Shown: positions 1 to 9,045 of the stretch, in pieces
Position numbering within the stretch: position 1 is the stretch's first letter
Layout: every line of letters begins with the position of its first letter
NCBI RefSeq assembly: GCF_003419895.1
Contig: NZ_QPMM01000009.1
Location: 62,001 to 126,000, forward strand
Direction: 5' to 3'
Source of the DNA: Chitinophaga silvatica
Lineage (GTDB): Bacteria; Bacteroidota; Bacteroidia; Chitinophagales; Chitinophagaceae
Length of the DNA: 64,000 nucleotides
Made by a program: the position numbers and the translations under genes
The notes under the pieces: generated by a model
What the model was told of the DNA's origin: nothing
Seen by the model: only the letters and a program-made list of their open reading frames with translations
Databases searched by the model: none

Positions 1-1
1 T

Positions 2-754
2 GTTGCAATTACCAACTGTCTGAACTTTGGTAACCCTTACGATCCTGAAGTATATTATCAGTTCGTACACGCAGTTCAGGGTATGGGTGAAGCCTGCCGT
101 AAATTTAATACCCCTGTAACCGGTGGTAACGTGAGCTTCTATAACCAATCTCCTGATGGTCCGGTTTATCCAACTCCAACTATCGGTATGGTGGGTATCC
201 TGGATAGCCTGGATCAACGCATTACGCTCGATTTTAAGGCAGAAGGTGACCTTGTATACCTGATTGGTCGTAACCGTAACGATATCAACAGCTCCGAATA
301 CCTGCACAAAATCATCGGTGTTGAATTTAGCCCTGCGCCTCACTTCAACCTCGACGAAGAACTGCACGTACATCAGGCAATCGCTAAACTGAATAAAGCC
401 GGATTACTCCAATCTGCACACGATATCAGTGAAGGCGGTCTGTTTGTTTCTATGCTGGAAAGTGCAATGACAAGAGAATTAGGCTTCGAACTGCAACTGA
501 ATAACAAATTCCGTAAGGATGCATTCCTCTTCGGTGAAAGCCAAAGCCGCGTAGTTGTAACTATCAACCCTGCTGATAAAGAGAAATTTGAAGCATTGTT
601 ACACGGACTGGTAGACGCTTCTGATAACTCTGTGAGATATGAGAAACTGGGAGTTGTTACCGGTGAAAACGTAAAAGTTAATGGTGAAGACTGGGGTAAA
701 GTAAGCACCTGGAAGAAAACTTATGATACTTCTATAGAAGAACACCTGAAATAG
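2..754 (+). CDS. purL: Phosphoribosylformylglycinamidine synthase subunit PurL (C-terminal part)
   Basis: This is the 3' part of PurL, the ATP-dependent enzyme that turns FGAR plus glutamine-derived ammonia into FGAM in purine synthesis. The frame is open from base 2 to the stop, so the gene starts outside the window and about 250 residues are visible. The opening AITNCLNFGNPY and the following TPVTGGNVSFYNQ stretch are typical of the PurL AIR-synthase-like fold. HDISEGGL, near the middle, is the usual motif of the second AIRS C-terminal domain. The short tail ends at EEHLK with no glutaminase domain, so this is probably the small, multi-subunit type of PurL that works with PurS and PurQ. It is followed 26 bases later by a strong terminator. 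Confidence 0.93.
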   Translation, partial: VAITNCLNFGNPYDPEVYYQFVHAVQGMGEACRKFNTPVTGGNVSFYNQSPDGPVYPTPTIGMVGILDSLDQRITLDFKAEGDLVYLIGRNRNDINSSEYLHKIIGVEFSPAPHFNLDEELHVHQAIAKLNKAGLLQSAHDISEGGLFVSMLESAMTRELGFELQLNNKFRKDAFLFGESQSRVVVTINPADKEKFEALLHGLVDASDNSVRYEKLGVVTGENVKVNGEDWGKVSTWKKTYDTSIEEHLK

Positions 755-780
755 TGCTTCCTCTAAGTAATAATTTCGAA

Positions 781-808
781 GGCGTCTCAGTATCTGAGGC
801 GCCTTTTT
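781..808 (+). terminator. Rho-independent terminator after purL
   Basis: A 10-bp stem (GGCGTCTCAG with CTGAGGCGCC, one G-T pair) encloses a 3-base loop and is followed by a run of five T. It lies directly downstream of the purL stop codon. Confidence 0.9.
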
Positions 809-1194
809 ATTTGCCTGCTATCATGAAGGTTGTATATGATTATCACCTGTAGTAACGTCGCACTCTACACGCCTTCCTCGACAAATTAATTGTTTATCCC
901 CACCAAACCCACTAAAACTGCAGGTTTTGGGTGTTATAGTGATTTATTATTGCAGTGTTAACCTTTAACAAGCTATTAACAAAATAGCACATTAGTGTTA
1001 TAAAAATTGAAGAAATCTATGATATTTTTGATAAACAACGATGAATAAAAAAATAGTATTTAAAAGAAATACTTTTTATAAAATATTTGGAATCACTTGG
1101 TTATTCCAATTTCTATGAAAACCATTTGTTCTACACCATGTCCTGATGAAATCTAAATGAAAATTTACACCTAGTGAAAGAACGATTTGAGTAA
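809..1194. other. AT-rich intergenic region, no gene seen
   Basis: No convincing protein gene is visible between the purL terminator and the hairpin at 1195-1217. The stretch is strongly AT-rich. It contains one promoter-like element of the TAnnTTTG type (1023-1030), but no TTTG at the right distance upstream. Because a free-standing terminator follows, a small untranslated RNA is possible. Confidence 0.4.
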
Positions 1195-1217
1195 GGGCTG
1201 AGAAATCAGCCCTTTTT
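1195..1217 (+). terminator. Free-standing rho-independent terminator
   Basis: A perfect 7-bp stem (GGGCTGA with TCAGCCC) with a GAAA tetraloop is followed by five T. It is about 440 bases past the purL stop, which has its own terminator, so it may end an unrecognised small transcript or catch antisense or read-through transcription. It also overlaps the longest possible start of the next reading frame, which argues that this start (1216) is false. Confidence 0.8.
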
Positions 1218-1314
1218 GTTTACCTACCACGAAGATGAATACACGTTAATTAATCCTTATCAGAAATACATCTCTTTTAGAATACAGTATCTTAGACACA
1301 TAATTTTCAGAAGA

Positions 1315-2208
1315 ATGAATCGATTATTGTTACCAGCTTTAGCATGCCTTCTTTTTGCAGGAAAAGCAGATGCTCAACAAAAATTAGATGTTCAGGCTCA
1401 TAGAGGTGGTATGGGGCTCATGCCTGAAAACACTATTCCGGCTATGATTAACGCAGTAAAGTTGGGTGCACGCACTCTGGAGCTGGATTGCATTATTTCT
1501 GCAGATAGCCTGGTGGTAGTGTCGCACGATGCCTATATGAATGGCGATTTTATGCGCAAACCCGACGGTAGCGATATTTCAAGAGAAGAGCAAAATCAAC
1601 TTACGCTATTCTCCATGACCTATGATAGTATCAGAAAGTATGATGCAGGAACCCGTCAACATCCCAGATTTCCTGACCAACAGAAATTTAAGGTTTCAAG
1701 GCCTCTTTTATCAGCCTTGATAGATTCTGTTGAGGCTTATGTAAAGAAAAATAATCTGAAACCGGTTAACTATAATATTGAAACAAAGTCGGAAGCCTTT
1801 GGCGACGGCTCTTTAAATCCGGTTCCGGAAGTCTTTGTGCAATTATTGATGGGGGTTGTGAATAAAAAGAAGATAGCCGGCAGGGTTACTATTCAATCTT
1901 TTGATTTCCGCACTTTGAGAGAAGTTCATAAAAAGTATCCATTGCAAAAAACGGCATTACTGGCCTCTAACAAGTCATTTGAGGCAAATGTAGCAGACCT
2001 GGGATTCACTCCCACGATCTATAGTCCACATTTTCAGATGGTAACACCTGAATTGATAAAAGAAGCACACGCCAAAAAAGTAGAAGTATTGCCGTGGACA
2101 GTAGATCAGCCGGAAGATATGGAGAGGTTGATTGGTTATGGAGTAGATGGAATTATTACCAATTATCCCGACCGGCTAATTAAAATAGCTGGGAGCTATC
2201 AGAAATAA
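1315..2208 (+). CDS. Secreted glycerophosphodiester phosphodiesterase family protein
   Basis: Predicted periplasmic GDPD-family TIM-barrel enzyme (297 aa) that hydrolyses glycerophosphodiesters to glycerol-3-phosphate and an alcohol. The family signature is visible: HRG at 29-31, PENT at 37-40, then the metal-binding ELD and the SHD further on. Near the end, PWTVDQPEDMERL and GVDGIITNYPDRL match the closing strands of the barrel. The start at 1315 is chosen because it gives a clean signal peptide (MNRLLLPALACLLFAGKADA, cut before QQ). The frame is open to 1216, but that longer start would lie inside a terminator hairpin. A 100-residue insertion between the active-site halves is typical of the Bacteroidota members. 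Monocistronic, ending near a two-way terminator. Confidence 0.87.
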   Translation: MNRLLLPALACLLFAGKADAQQKLDVQAHRGGMGLMPENTIPAMINAVKLGARTLELDCIISADSLVVVSHDAYMNGDFMRKPDGSDISREEQNQLTLFSMTYDSIRKYDAGTRQHPRFPDQQKFKVSRPLLSALIDSVEAYVKKNNLKPVNYNIETKSEAFGDGSLNPVPEVFVQLLMGVVNKKKIAGRVTIQSFDFRTLREVHKKYPLQKTALLASNKSFEANVADLGFTPTIYSPHFQMVTPELIKEAHAKKVEVLPWTVDQPEDMERLIGYGVDGIITNYPDRLIKIAGSYQK

Positions 2209-2270
2209 TTAGAAGCAGAATCAAAAACAAACTAAAGGACTATCTGACATTATCAGGTACCCGAATAAAA

Positions 2271-2300
2271 AATAGGCTGTATCATATGATACAGCCTATT
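2271..2300. terminator. Bidirectional terminator
   Basis: A perfect palindrome (AATAGGCTGTATC, 4-base centre, GATACAGCCTATT) with A-rich left and T-rich right flanks sits between two convergent genes. It can terminate both. Confidence 0.9.
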
Positions 2301-2322
2301 TTGTTTTGTATAGTGGTTAATC

Positions 2323-3564
2323 TTATACCATTGGAATTTCAGCCACCTCGTAAACTTTCTGATCCAGTTTAGCTTTGGTTTCGCTGAACGCTTTGAGTGT
2401 TAACTCAATATCCTCATCGCTGTGTGCAGCAGTAGGAATTAAGCGGTAAATGATCTGGCCTTTAGGAATAACCGGATAAACTACGATAGAACAGAAGATG
2501 TTGTAGTTTTCACGCAGATCCAGGCACATTGCCGTAGCCTCAGGAATATCACCTTGTAAATAGATTGGAGTTACAGGTGAGTTAGTTCTACCGATATTGA
2601 AACCACGATCTTTCAGTCCGTTTTGCAGCTTATTTACGTTATGCCACAATTTAGCCTTCATCTCAGGGTATTTGCGCATTAATTCTACTCTTTTCAAGTG
2701 ACCAATCACGATTGGTAAAGGAATAGATTTAGCGAAGATCTGAGAGCGCATGTTATATCTCAGGTAATTGATGATTGGTCTGTCACCGCTGATGAAAGCT
2801 CCAATTGAAGCACCAGATTTTGCGAAAGTGTTGAAAAGCAAATCGATCTGGTCCTGAACGCCTTGTTCTTCACCAGTACCGGCACCGGTTTTACCCATAG
2901 TACCAAAGCCGTGAGCATCATCTACTAACAGGCGGAATTCATATTTACCTTTAAAGGAAACGATTTCTTTCAGTTTACCCTGATCACCGGCCATACCGAA
3001 TACGCCTTCGGTAACAACCAGGATACCACCGCCCTGAGCCTTAGCCAGTTCGGTAGCGCGTTTCATTTGTTTGTCGAAATCTTCCATATCGTTATGTTTG
3101 AATACATAACGTTTTCCGGGGTGCAGGCGTAAACCATCCAGGATACTGGCGTGGCATTCTGCATCGTATACTATTACATCTCTACGGCCAACAATTGCAT
3201 CAATTGCACTCATGATACCTTGGTAACCATAGTTCAGTAGGGTGGTAGCTTCTTTGCCCATGTAATCAGAGAGTTCGTTCTCTAATTTTTCATGGTAATT
3301 GGTATTACCGCTCATCATGCGCGCTCCCATCGGAGATGCCATACCAAAATCGGCAGCTGCTTTAGCATCAGTTGCACGTACCTCAGGGTGGTTTGCAAGC
3401 CCCAGGTAGTTGTTCAGACTCCAAACGATCTTATCATTGCCCCGGAATTTCATGCGGGGACCTATTTCTCCTTCCAGCTTTGGAAATGCGAAATAGCCAT
3501 GGGCTCTGTCTGAATGTTCCCCAATAGGGCCCAGATGTTTCAGCAGTTTCTCGAAAATATCCAT
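2323..3564 (-). CDS. Alpha-oxoamine synthase family PLP enzyme (serine palmitoyltransferase / cysteate acyltransferase-like)
   Basis: PLP-dependent enzyme of the alpha-oxoamine synthase family (413 aa), which condenses an amino acid with an acyl thioester and releases CO2. Visible family marks are the NNYLGLANHP entry (51-60), GARMMSGN (80-87), the PLP-stacking histidine in ECHAS (H138), TEGVFGMAGD (185-194), DDAHGFG (215-221) and the Schiff-base lysine in TFAKSGA (K249). The family includes serine palmitoyltransferase, cysteate acyltransferase, BioF and Kbl. The long N-terminus before NNYLGL and the lack of a bio or tdh neighbour argue against BioF and Kbl. In Chitinophaga-like bacteria, sphingolipid or sulfonolipid (capnine) synthesis is the likely role, but the substrate cannot be read from the sequence. 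Monocistronic, on the opposite strand to its neighbours. Confidence 0.85.
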   Translation of the reverse strand: MDIFEKLLKHLGPIGEHSDRAHGYFAFPKLEGEIGPRMKFRGNDKIVWSLNNYLGLANHPEVRATDAKAAADFGMASPMGARMMSGNTNYHEKLENELSDYMGKEATTLLNYGYQGIMSAIDAIVGRRDVIVYDAECHASILDGLRLHPGKRYVFKHNDMEDFDKQMKRATELAKAQGGGILVVTEGVFGMAGDQGKLKEIVSFKGKYEFRLLVDDAHGFGTMGKTGAGTGEEQGVQDQIDLLFNTFAKSGASIGAFISGDRPIINYLRYNMRSQIFAKSIPLPIVIGHLKRVELMRKYPEMKAKLWHNVNKLQNGLKDRGFNIGRTNSPVTPIYLQGDIPEATAMCLDLRENYNIFCSIVVYPVIPKGQIIYRLIPTAAHSDEDIELTLKAFSETKAKLDQKVYEVAEIPMV

Positions 3565-3737
3565 ACGATATATTATGTAATGGTTAATTCAATCTTTAAA
3601 AACGGTCACAAAGGTATTAAAATATTCATTTTTGTAAACCTAGATAATCTGATAAAACTAACTTATTATAGTTTTTAAGTTATGAAAAAAGGCATTATAC
3701 AAGTATATTACCGTGACATTTAAATACTTATGCAACA

Positions 3738-5396
3738 ATGAAATTTACGCGATTTTTAACCGCTGCCCTTATATTTCCGGTAGCGCTGATGGCTCAGAAA
3801 GCCACTTCACCAGCACCATTCAATCAGTCGGTATCCAAAAGTAATAAAGCTATTCGTCCTAAATTGATTGTTGGTGTAGTTGTAGACCAAATGCGTTGGG
3901 ATTACCTCTACAGGTATAATAACCGTTATACTGCCGGAGGGTTTAAAAGGCTTTTACAGGATGGTTTTTCCTGTGAAAATACCCTGATCAATTACACGCC
4001 AACCATAACAGCCCTGGGGCATAGCTGTGTATATACCGGCTCTGTACCCGCTATTCATGGTATCGCTGGTAATGACTGGTATAGCAGACAGCTAGATAGG
4101 TTGGTTTATTGTACCGAAGATTCAACTGTTACTACAGTTGGTGCCAGCGGCAAGAGTGGTAAAATGAGTCCACGTAACCTTAAAGTGACCACCATTGGGG
4201 ATGAACTGCGTTTATCCAACAACTTCCAAAGCAAAGTAGTAGGGGTGGCAATCAAAGACAGAGGAGCTATTCTGCCAGCCGGACATAGTGCCAATGCGGC
4301 ATTCTGGTATGATGGAGGAAGCGGTAATTTTGTTACCAGCACCTATTATATGAAAGAACTTCCGGGATGGGCACAATCTTTCAATAATGAAAAATTACCA
4401 CAACAATATCTTTCAAAACCCTGGACAACTCTTTATCCTATAAATACTTACGTATTAAGTACCGGAGATGAGAAGCCATATGAGGGAAAATATAAAAATG
4501 CTACAAATACTTCTTTTCCACATGATCTGACGGCTAATCCGAATGGTTCTGTGGCAAATACACCTTTTGGCAATACGCTGACCTTAGAGTTTGCTAAAAA
4601 AGCAATTGAAGGTTATGGCTTGGGAAAAAGCGGCGTAACAGATTTGTTAGCGATCAGTATTTCATCTACAGATAAAGTTGGTCACCAGTTTGGGCCTAAT
4701 GCAGTAGAGATAGAAGATACCTATTTAAGGCTGGATCAGGATTTAGCATCATTTTTCAAGTATCTGGATGCTAAAATCGGCAAGGGCCAATATTTGTTCT
4801 TTATTACAGCAGATCATGGCGTAGCGCATGTTCCGGGCTTTATGGAAGAAAACAACCTGCCTGGTGGAATTTGGGATGCAGCAGCAGGAATTAAGGAATT
4901 AAATCAACTTATTGCAAGTCGTTTTGGAGTAAATAAAGCAATCCTAGAATATGCGAATTATCAATTGTATTTAGATCATGATGCCATTGAAAAAGCAGGT
5001 AAGAATGAGGTGGAGATTAATAAGTTCATCACAAAATGGCTGATCAGGCAACCGGCAATCCTAAATGCCTTTCCACTAACTGATTTGGCTATTACAGCTT
5101 TGCCTGAGCCTATGAAGAGTATGATCACCAATGGCTATAATGCAAAAAACAGTGGAGATATCCAGATTGTATTGCAATCGGGATACCTGGATGAGGGGCC
5201 TACCGGTACCAGCCATGGTTTATGGAACCCATATGATTCACATATTCCGTTAGTTTGGATGGGATGGGGGATCAATCATGGTAAAACCAACCGTACAATC
5301 GGGATGACCGACATTGCGCCAACAATTGCTGCATTATTACAAATACAGATGCCTAGCGGAAATATTGGGCAGGTAATTCAGGAAATTACCCATTAA
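3738..5396 (+). CDS. pafA: PafA-like alkaline phosphatase (type I phosphodiesterase superfamily)
   Basis: Periplasmic metal-dependent phosphatase (552 aa) with a signal peptide ending MAQ (18-20). The order of motifs is that of PafA-type alkaline phosphatases. Metal ligand D50 is in VVVDQMRWD. The Thr nucleophile region is TPTITALGH (87-95). Lys and Arg come in AIKDRGAILPAGHSA, the K/R pair that contacts the phosphate monoester. The remaining metal ligands follow in STDKVGHQFGP, ITADHGVAH and GTSHGLWNPYDSHIP. Expected job: releasing phosphate from phosphomonoesters outside the cytoplasm. PafA enzymes are known for not being repressed by phosphate, and no Pho-box-like site was noticed upstream. 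A phosphonate monoester hydrolase or NPP diesterase is less likely given the K/R pair. Confidence 0.85.
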   Translation: MKFTRFLTAALIFPVALMAQKATSPAPFNQSVSKSNKAIRPKLIVGVVVDQMRWDYLYRYNNRYTAGGFKRLLQDGFSCENTLINYTPTITALGHSCVYTGSVPAIHGIAGNDWYSRQLDRLVYCTEDSTVTTVGASGKSGKMSPRNLKVTTIGDELRLSNNFQSKVVGVAIKDRGAILPAGHSANAAFWYDGGSGNFVTSTYYMKELPGWAQSFNNEKLPQQYLSKPWTTLYPINTYVLSTGDEKPYEGKYKNATNTSFPHDLTANPNGSVANTPFGNTLTLEFAKKAIEGYGLGKSGVTDLLAISISSTDKVGHQFGPNAVEIEDTYLRLDQDLASFFKYLDAKIGKGQYLFFITADHGVAHVPGFMEENNLPGGIWDAAAGIKELNQLIASRFGVNKAILEYANYQLYLDHDAIEKAGKNEVEINKFITKWLIRQPAILNAFPLTDLAITALPEPMKSMITNGYNAKNSGDIQIVLQSGYLDEGPTGTSHGLWNPYDSHIPLVWMGWGINHGKTNRTIGMTDIAPTIAALLQIQMPSGNIGQVIQEITH

Positions 5397-5468
5397 TTTT
5401 TTTTGCTTAGATTGCCATGAGTTAGAAGAATGAACGAGCCTCCGGGAGGTTTAAAATTCACATAGCTC

Positions 5469-6248
5469 ATGGCATTTTCTTTTATTACATATGAAGTAGC
5501 ATCACGTATCGCTACTATTACGCTCAACAGGCCGGAGAAGCGGAATGCTTTAAATGGGGAGATGGTAGTGGAGTTGAGAGCAGCATTTCAGCAGGCCGGA
5601 AAAAGTGAAGATGTTAAAGTTATAGTGTTGAAGGGGAATGGAGAGGCATTTTGTGCAGGGGCAGATTTAGCGTATTTACAGCAGCTCCAGCAGAATAATT
5701 ATGAGGAAAACCTGGCGGATTCGCGGGAACTGATGCAGTTATTCCTTGAAATTTACGAACTTGACAAGATTGTAATCGCCCAGGTAGAAGGTCATGCTAT
5801 CGCGGGAGGATGTGGATTAGTGACAGTTTGTGATCTTAGTTATGTGGTACCGGAAGCATTATTAGGTTATACGGAAGTTAAAATTGGATTTGTTCCTGCG
5901 CTGGTGACGGTTTTCCTGGTAAGGAAAATAGGAGAGGGAAGATCCAGGGATTTATTATTGACCGGAAAATTAATAGCTGCAGAGAAAGCGGCAAAGGATG
6001 GATTGATAACAGAAGTAGTTCCGGCGGCATCTATATCTGAATACGTAAATAAAATAGCTATAAATTTATGCACCGAAGCAGCTGCAAACTCGCTTAAAGT
6101 TACCAAGCAGCTGATTGGCACGGTGTTAGACTTACCTATAAAAGAAGGGCTTGAGCATGCGGCAGCTTTAAATGCAGCGACTCGTAGCCACGAAGACTGT
6201 AAAAGAGGAATAGCAGCATTTTTGAATAAAGAGAAATTGAAATGGTAA
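5469..6248 (+). CDS. Enoyl-CoA hydratase/isomerase family protein (methylglutaconyl-CoA hydratase-like)
   Basis: Crotonase-fold acyl-CoA enzyme (259 aa). The oxyanion hole is visible in FCAGADL (61-67) and IAGGCG (111-116). In two-glutamate enoyl-CoA hydratases the first catalytic Glu lies just after this second motif; here that position is Gly (G116). The second Glu is kept in YTEVKIGFVPA (E136). This pattern and the VPALV context resemble the LiuC/AUH branch (3-methylglutaconyl-CoA hydratase of leucine breakdown), though substrate is not provable here. The start codon lies in an 8-bp inverted repeat with the sequence 5414-5421. The next gene follows after 46 bases on the same strand. Confidence 0.85.
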   Translation: MAFSFITYEVASRIATITLNRPEKRNALNGEMVVELRAAFQQAGKSEDVKVIVLKGNGEAFCAGADLAYLQQLQQNNYEENLADSRELMQLFLEIYELDKIVIAQVEGHAIAGGCGLVTVCDLSYVVPEALLGYTEVKIGFVPALVTVFLVRKIGEGRSRDLLLTGKLIAAEKAAKDGLITEVVPAASISEYVNKIAINLCTEAAANSLKVTKQLIGTVLDLPIKEGLEHAAALNAATRSHEDCKRGIAAFLNKEKLKW

Positions 6249-6294
6249 TTAGGGGATTTGGCTGTTCCGTTCATTATTAACACACCACCATACT

Positions 6295-6945
6295 ATGTCA
6301 TACCGAATAACATTTTTTTGTTGCCTGTTTTTCTTATCCACGTCGGTTTGGGCGCAGCGGGTAGTTTCAGACGCAAAAATTGTCTATAAGATGGATTTAC
6401 CTCCGGAGCAGCTGCAAATGGATGCCATGCTGGAGGGAAGTACACTTACTCAATATATCAGGGGGCCGTTGAGCAGGATCGATATGAATTTCAACATAGT
6501 TCATTTCACCTATTTATTGAATAGTAAGGATGAAACTATAACAACTCTGATAGATCAGCATGGGAATAAGTACCTCATTAAGGCCGATAAGCAGCAGTAT
6601 ATCAAGGATATGCAGCAATATGAGGGAATAAAATTTACTGATCAGGCTGGAACAAAAGAGATTGCGGGATATAAGTGTCGCAGGGCTGTGGGAACGATGT
6701 CTGACGGGCAAACCTTTGAAGTTTATTATACAACTGATTTAGTGCCTGAAAATAAGCAGTATAACCGCCGGTTTATGAATCTGGATGGTATGCCTCTGGA
6801 ATTTGAGATCCTGACGAAAAATGGGTCTAAAATGCGTGTAACGGCAACGAAGGTTGATCTTTATCCTATCCCGGCTTCTTATTTTGATGTGCCTAAATCG
6901 GGATATAAGATTGTGAGTCAACAGGAAATTCAGAATATGCAATAG
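6295..6945 (+). CDS. Secreted DUF4412-like protein of unknown function
   Basis: A 216-residue exported protein with a signal peptide ending VWAQ (about residue 20). The mature part resembles the DUF4412/GLPGLI-type Bacteroidota proteins: a first strand starting VVSDAKIVYKMD, a central AGYKCRRAVGT segment that matches the usual 'I-x-G-Y-x-C/T-K' core, then a YYTTDL strand and a PLEFE strand. Such proteins are small periplasmic or surface beta-rich proteins with no known activity. It sits 46 bases after the hydratase gene and may be co-transcribed, although no functional link is obvious. Confidence 0.6.
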   Translation: MSYRITFFCCLFFLSTSVWAQRVVSDAKIVYKMDLPPEQLQMDAMLEGSTLTQYIRGPLSRIDMNFNIVHFTYLLNSKDETITTLIDQHGNKYLIKADKQQYIKDMQQYEGIKFTDQAGTKEIAGYKCRRAVGTMSDGQTFEVYYTTDLVPENKQYNRRFMNLDGMPLEFEILTKNGSKMRVTATKVDLYPIPASYFDVPKSGYKIVSQQEIQNMQ

Positions 6946-6949
6946 GCAT

Positions 6950-6989
6950 AAAAAAAACCGGTTAAAAAGCTTTGAGACTTTTTAACCGG
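6950..6989 (-). terminator. Terminator for the minus-strand gene at 7019
   Basis: A 12-bp perfect stem (CCGGTTAAAAAG with CTTTTTAACCGG, 6958-6989) has a run of eight A on its left, which is a T-run on the minus strand. It is therefore oriented to stop transcription from the minus-strand gene. It may also weakly stop the plus-strand gene ending at 6945. Confidence 0.85.
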
Positions 6990-7018
6990 ATATAAAAATT
7001 GAAGAACGTTTAAGTTGA

Positions 7019-7435
7019 TTACCCTTTCTTAAGAGGCAGAATAATCTGCAATTTTTGAAAGTTTCCATTTCCAGGTGGTTGATTTTGTACCTGAACATTA
7101 TAAGGAACCACGTAAGTAACATTACCTTTAGTGTAAGTCATTACGGTTTTGAAGTTAATTACGTTATAGTTCGTATTTGGAATGGTGGTTAACTTAAAGT
7201 CAGAGCTGAAAGACCCGGAAAAACGGAAACCGCCGTCGAGGCTGAGCTTCGTTTTGGGAATAGCATTATTCAGCACGTAATGCGGGCCGTCTCCTGCTTT
7301 TTTCACTTTGTCTTTATTATTATCGGTAGGCAAAAAGTTACTATTTGCCAGCGCGTTGAGAGCTAAGAACGCCAAAGCGCCCGCTAACAAGCAAGACAAT
7401 GAAAAAGTGCGTAATATGTTGGTTTTCGCTTTCAT
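7019..7435 (-). CDS. Small secreted protein of unknown function
   Basis: A 138-residue exported protein that I do not recognise. It begins MKAKTNILRTFSLSCLLAGA, a long signal peptide that would be cut near ALANS (about residue 31). The mature part is rich in Asn, Thr and Lys and looks all-beta: LSLDGGFRFSGSFSSDFKL, then alternating hydrophobic strands. The frame is open 14 codons further upstream, but a TAnnTTTG promoter element at 7443-7450 puts the transcript start at about 7438, so only the ATG at 7435 can be used. It has its own terminator and appears monocistronic. Confidence 0.65.
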   Translation of the reverse strand: MKAKTNILRTFSLSCLLAGALAFLALNALANSNFLPTDNNKDKVKKAGDGPHYVLNNAIPKTKLSLDGGFRFSGSFSSDFKLTTIPNTNYNVINFKTVMTYTKGNVTYVVPYNVQVQNQPPGNGNFQKLQIILPLKKG

Positions 7436-7442
7436 TGCATCA

Positions 7443-7450
7443 CAAATGTA
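7443..7450 (-). promoter_or_regulatory. -7 element TACATTTG of the gene at 7019-7435
   Basis: It matches the Bacteroidota -7 consensus TAnnTTTG. Using the G+5 spacing seen at the ffs promoter, transcription starts about 3 bases before the ATG. A TTTG lies 24 bases upstream, slightly far for a -33 box. Confidence 0.55.
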
Positions 7451-7585
7451 CAAACTTTTTGATGTATTATATAACAAATTCTTAACGAAGATACGACAAA
7501 AACATAAGAAAATGTTAAAAAATATTTAAAAAGTTTGGTTTGGGATACGGTAGAGTGGATTTATAAATACACTATATTTACATTA

Positions 7586-9007
7586 ATGAGTAAAGACTTT
7601 TCATTTTTAAACGAGGATTTTGATGATCTGAGAGACTTGTTGCAACAGTTTGAAAATCTCCGGACTGGTAAGTCTCATTCCTTCCTAGATGAGGACTCAT
7701 TTGAGCAGATCATCGATTATTATGACGAGCGTGACGAAATGCCAATTGCATTGCAAGCCGCAGAGATAGCTATTGAACAGTTCCCTTATTCTTCGACATT
7801 ATTGCTCAAAAAGGCCAACTTACTGATAGAAACCAAAAAATACAACGAAGCCTTGGATCTCCTTGAAAAGGCTGCCATTTTAGACAGAACCGACATCAAT
7901 CTATATATTCTCCAAACCGACGTTTATCTCGCTCTTAATCAGCATCAGAAGGCTGCTTCAGTTCTGGAAGAGCAGATAGAACAGTTTGAGGGTGAGGACA
8001 GGATTGACCTTTTGCTTGAACTGGCTGATGTGTATGACGATTGGGAAGAGTTTGAGAAGGTCTTCGATTGCCTGAAAATGGCGTTGGAGTATGATCCGAA
8101 TAATGAGGAAGCGCTTCATAAAATTTGTTTCTGGACGGAATTCACCGGCAGAAATGAAGAAAGTATCCGTTTACACACTGCAATTATAGATGAACATCCG
8201 TTTAATCATCTGGCCTGGTTTAACCTGGGTACCGCATTGCAGGGGCTTAAATTATATGAAAAGGCGATCGATGCTTATCAATATGCCGTAGCTATTGACG
8301 AAAAATTCGATTATGCCTACCGTAATATGGGAGATGCCTTTATCAGGCTCCGTAAATTTGCCGATGCAATAGAAGTATTGCAAAAACACCTGGAAATCGC
8401 TAAACCTGAAGATGTTATTTACGAGGCTATTGGCCATTGCTACGAAAAGCAGCGTAAATATACCCAGGCAAGGTATTATTACAGGAAAGCATCGCATCTT
8501 AGCCCGAATGACGACAAACTCTATTATAAAATAGCAGTTGCCTACATGATGGAGGCAAACTGGGATAATGCCATTAAGTCGCTTCATAATGCTTTGAAAA
8601 TCAATAAGAATAGTGCAGAGTATAATATGAGTCTTGGGGAATGCTACCTGGAACTCGAGAAGCATAAGGATGCATTGATTTATTTCATGAATGCAGTAAG
8701 AGCAAGGCCTAAAAGCCCTGTTGTATGGCAGGAGCTGTTGAAAGGCTTGTATGTGGCTGGTTTCCTGGAGGAAGCATTGAGCCAGTTGGTAACAGCAGAA
8801 GAAAAGGCAGGCAGAAAGCCAATTTTTATGTATTATAGAGCTGCCATTCTGATTGCTATGGGGAAAACGAAGGAAGGCTTGTTGCATCTGGAAACCGCGT
8901 TACAGCAGGCACCGAAAATTGTTAAGAAGCTGGTAGAGTTAGATCCGGCTATTTTGCAACATGTTAGTGTAGTGGATTTGATAGCCCAATATCGTCGGAA
9001 AAGTTAA
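7586..9007 (+). CDS. Tetratricopeptide repeat protein
   Basis: A cytoplasmic protein (473 aa) made almost wholly of TPR helices; no signal peptide. Repeats with the W/L-G/A-Y-A-F-A-P spacing follow each other from about residue 65 to 440, for example AWFNLGTALQGLKLYEKAID, YAYRNMGDAFIRLRKFADAI and EYNMSLGECYLELEKHKDAL. The N-terminus is acidic (MSKDFSFLNEDFDDL). TPR scaffolds bind other proteins; the partner is unknown. Start 7586 is preferred over the in-frame 7535 because the extra 17 residues are not TPR-like and a degenerate -7 element (TATATTTA, 7573-7580) sits just before this ATG. It is divergent from the small secreted gene. Confidence 0.85.
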   Translation: MSKDFSFLNEDFDDLRDLLQQFENLRTGKSHSFLDEDSFEQIIDYYDERDEMPIALQAAEIAIEQFPYSSTLLLKKANLLIETKKYNEALDLLEKAAILDRTDINLYILQTDVYLALNQHQKAASVLEEQIEQFEGEDRIDLLLELADVYDDWEEFEKVFDCLKMALEYDPNNEEALHKICFWTEFTGRNEESIRLHTAIIDEHPFNHLAWFNLGTALQGLKLYEKAIDAYQYAVAIDEKFDYAYRNMGDAFIRLRKFADAIEVLQKHLEIAKPEDVIYEAIGHCYEKQRKYTQARYYYRKASHLSPNDDKLYYKIAVAYMMEANWDNAIKSLHNALKINKNSAEYNMSLGECYLELEKHKDALIYFMNAVRARPKSPVVWQELLKGLYVAGFLEEALSQLVTAEEKAGRKPIFMYYRAAILIAMGKTKEGLLHLETALQQAPKIVKKLVELDPAILQHVSVVDLIAQYRRKS

Positions 9008-9045
9008 CCAATGTTATTTACTTTATTAAAATAAAGTATACTTCT

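Noticed and set aside
1216..1314. Longer start for the glycerophosphodiesterase gene
   Set aside because: It begins inside a terminator hairpin and would bury the signal peptide.
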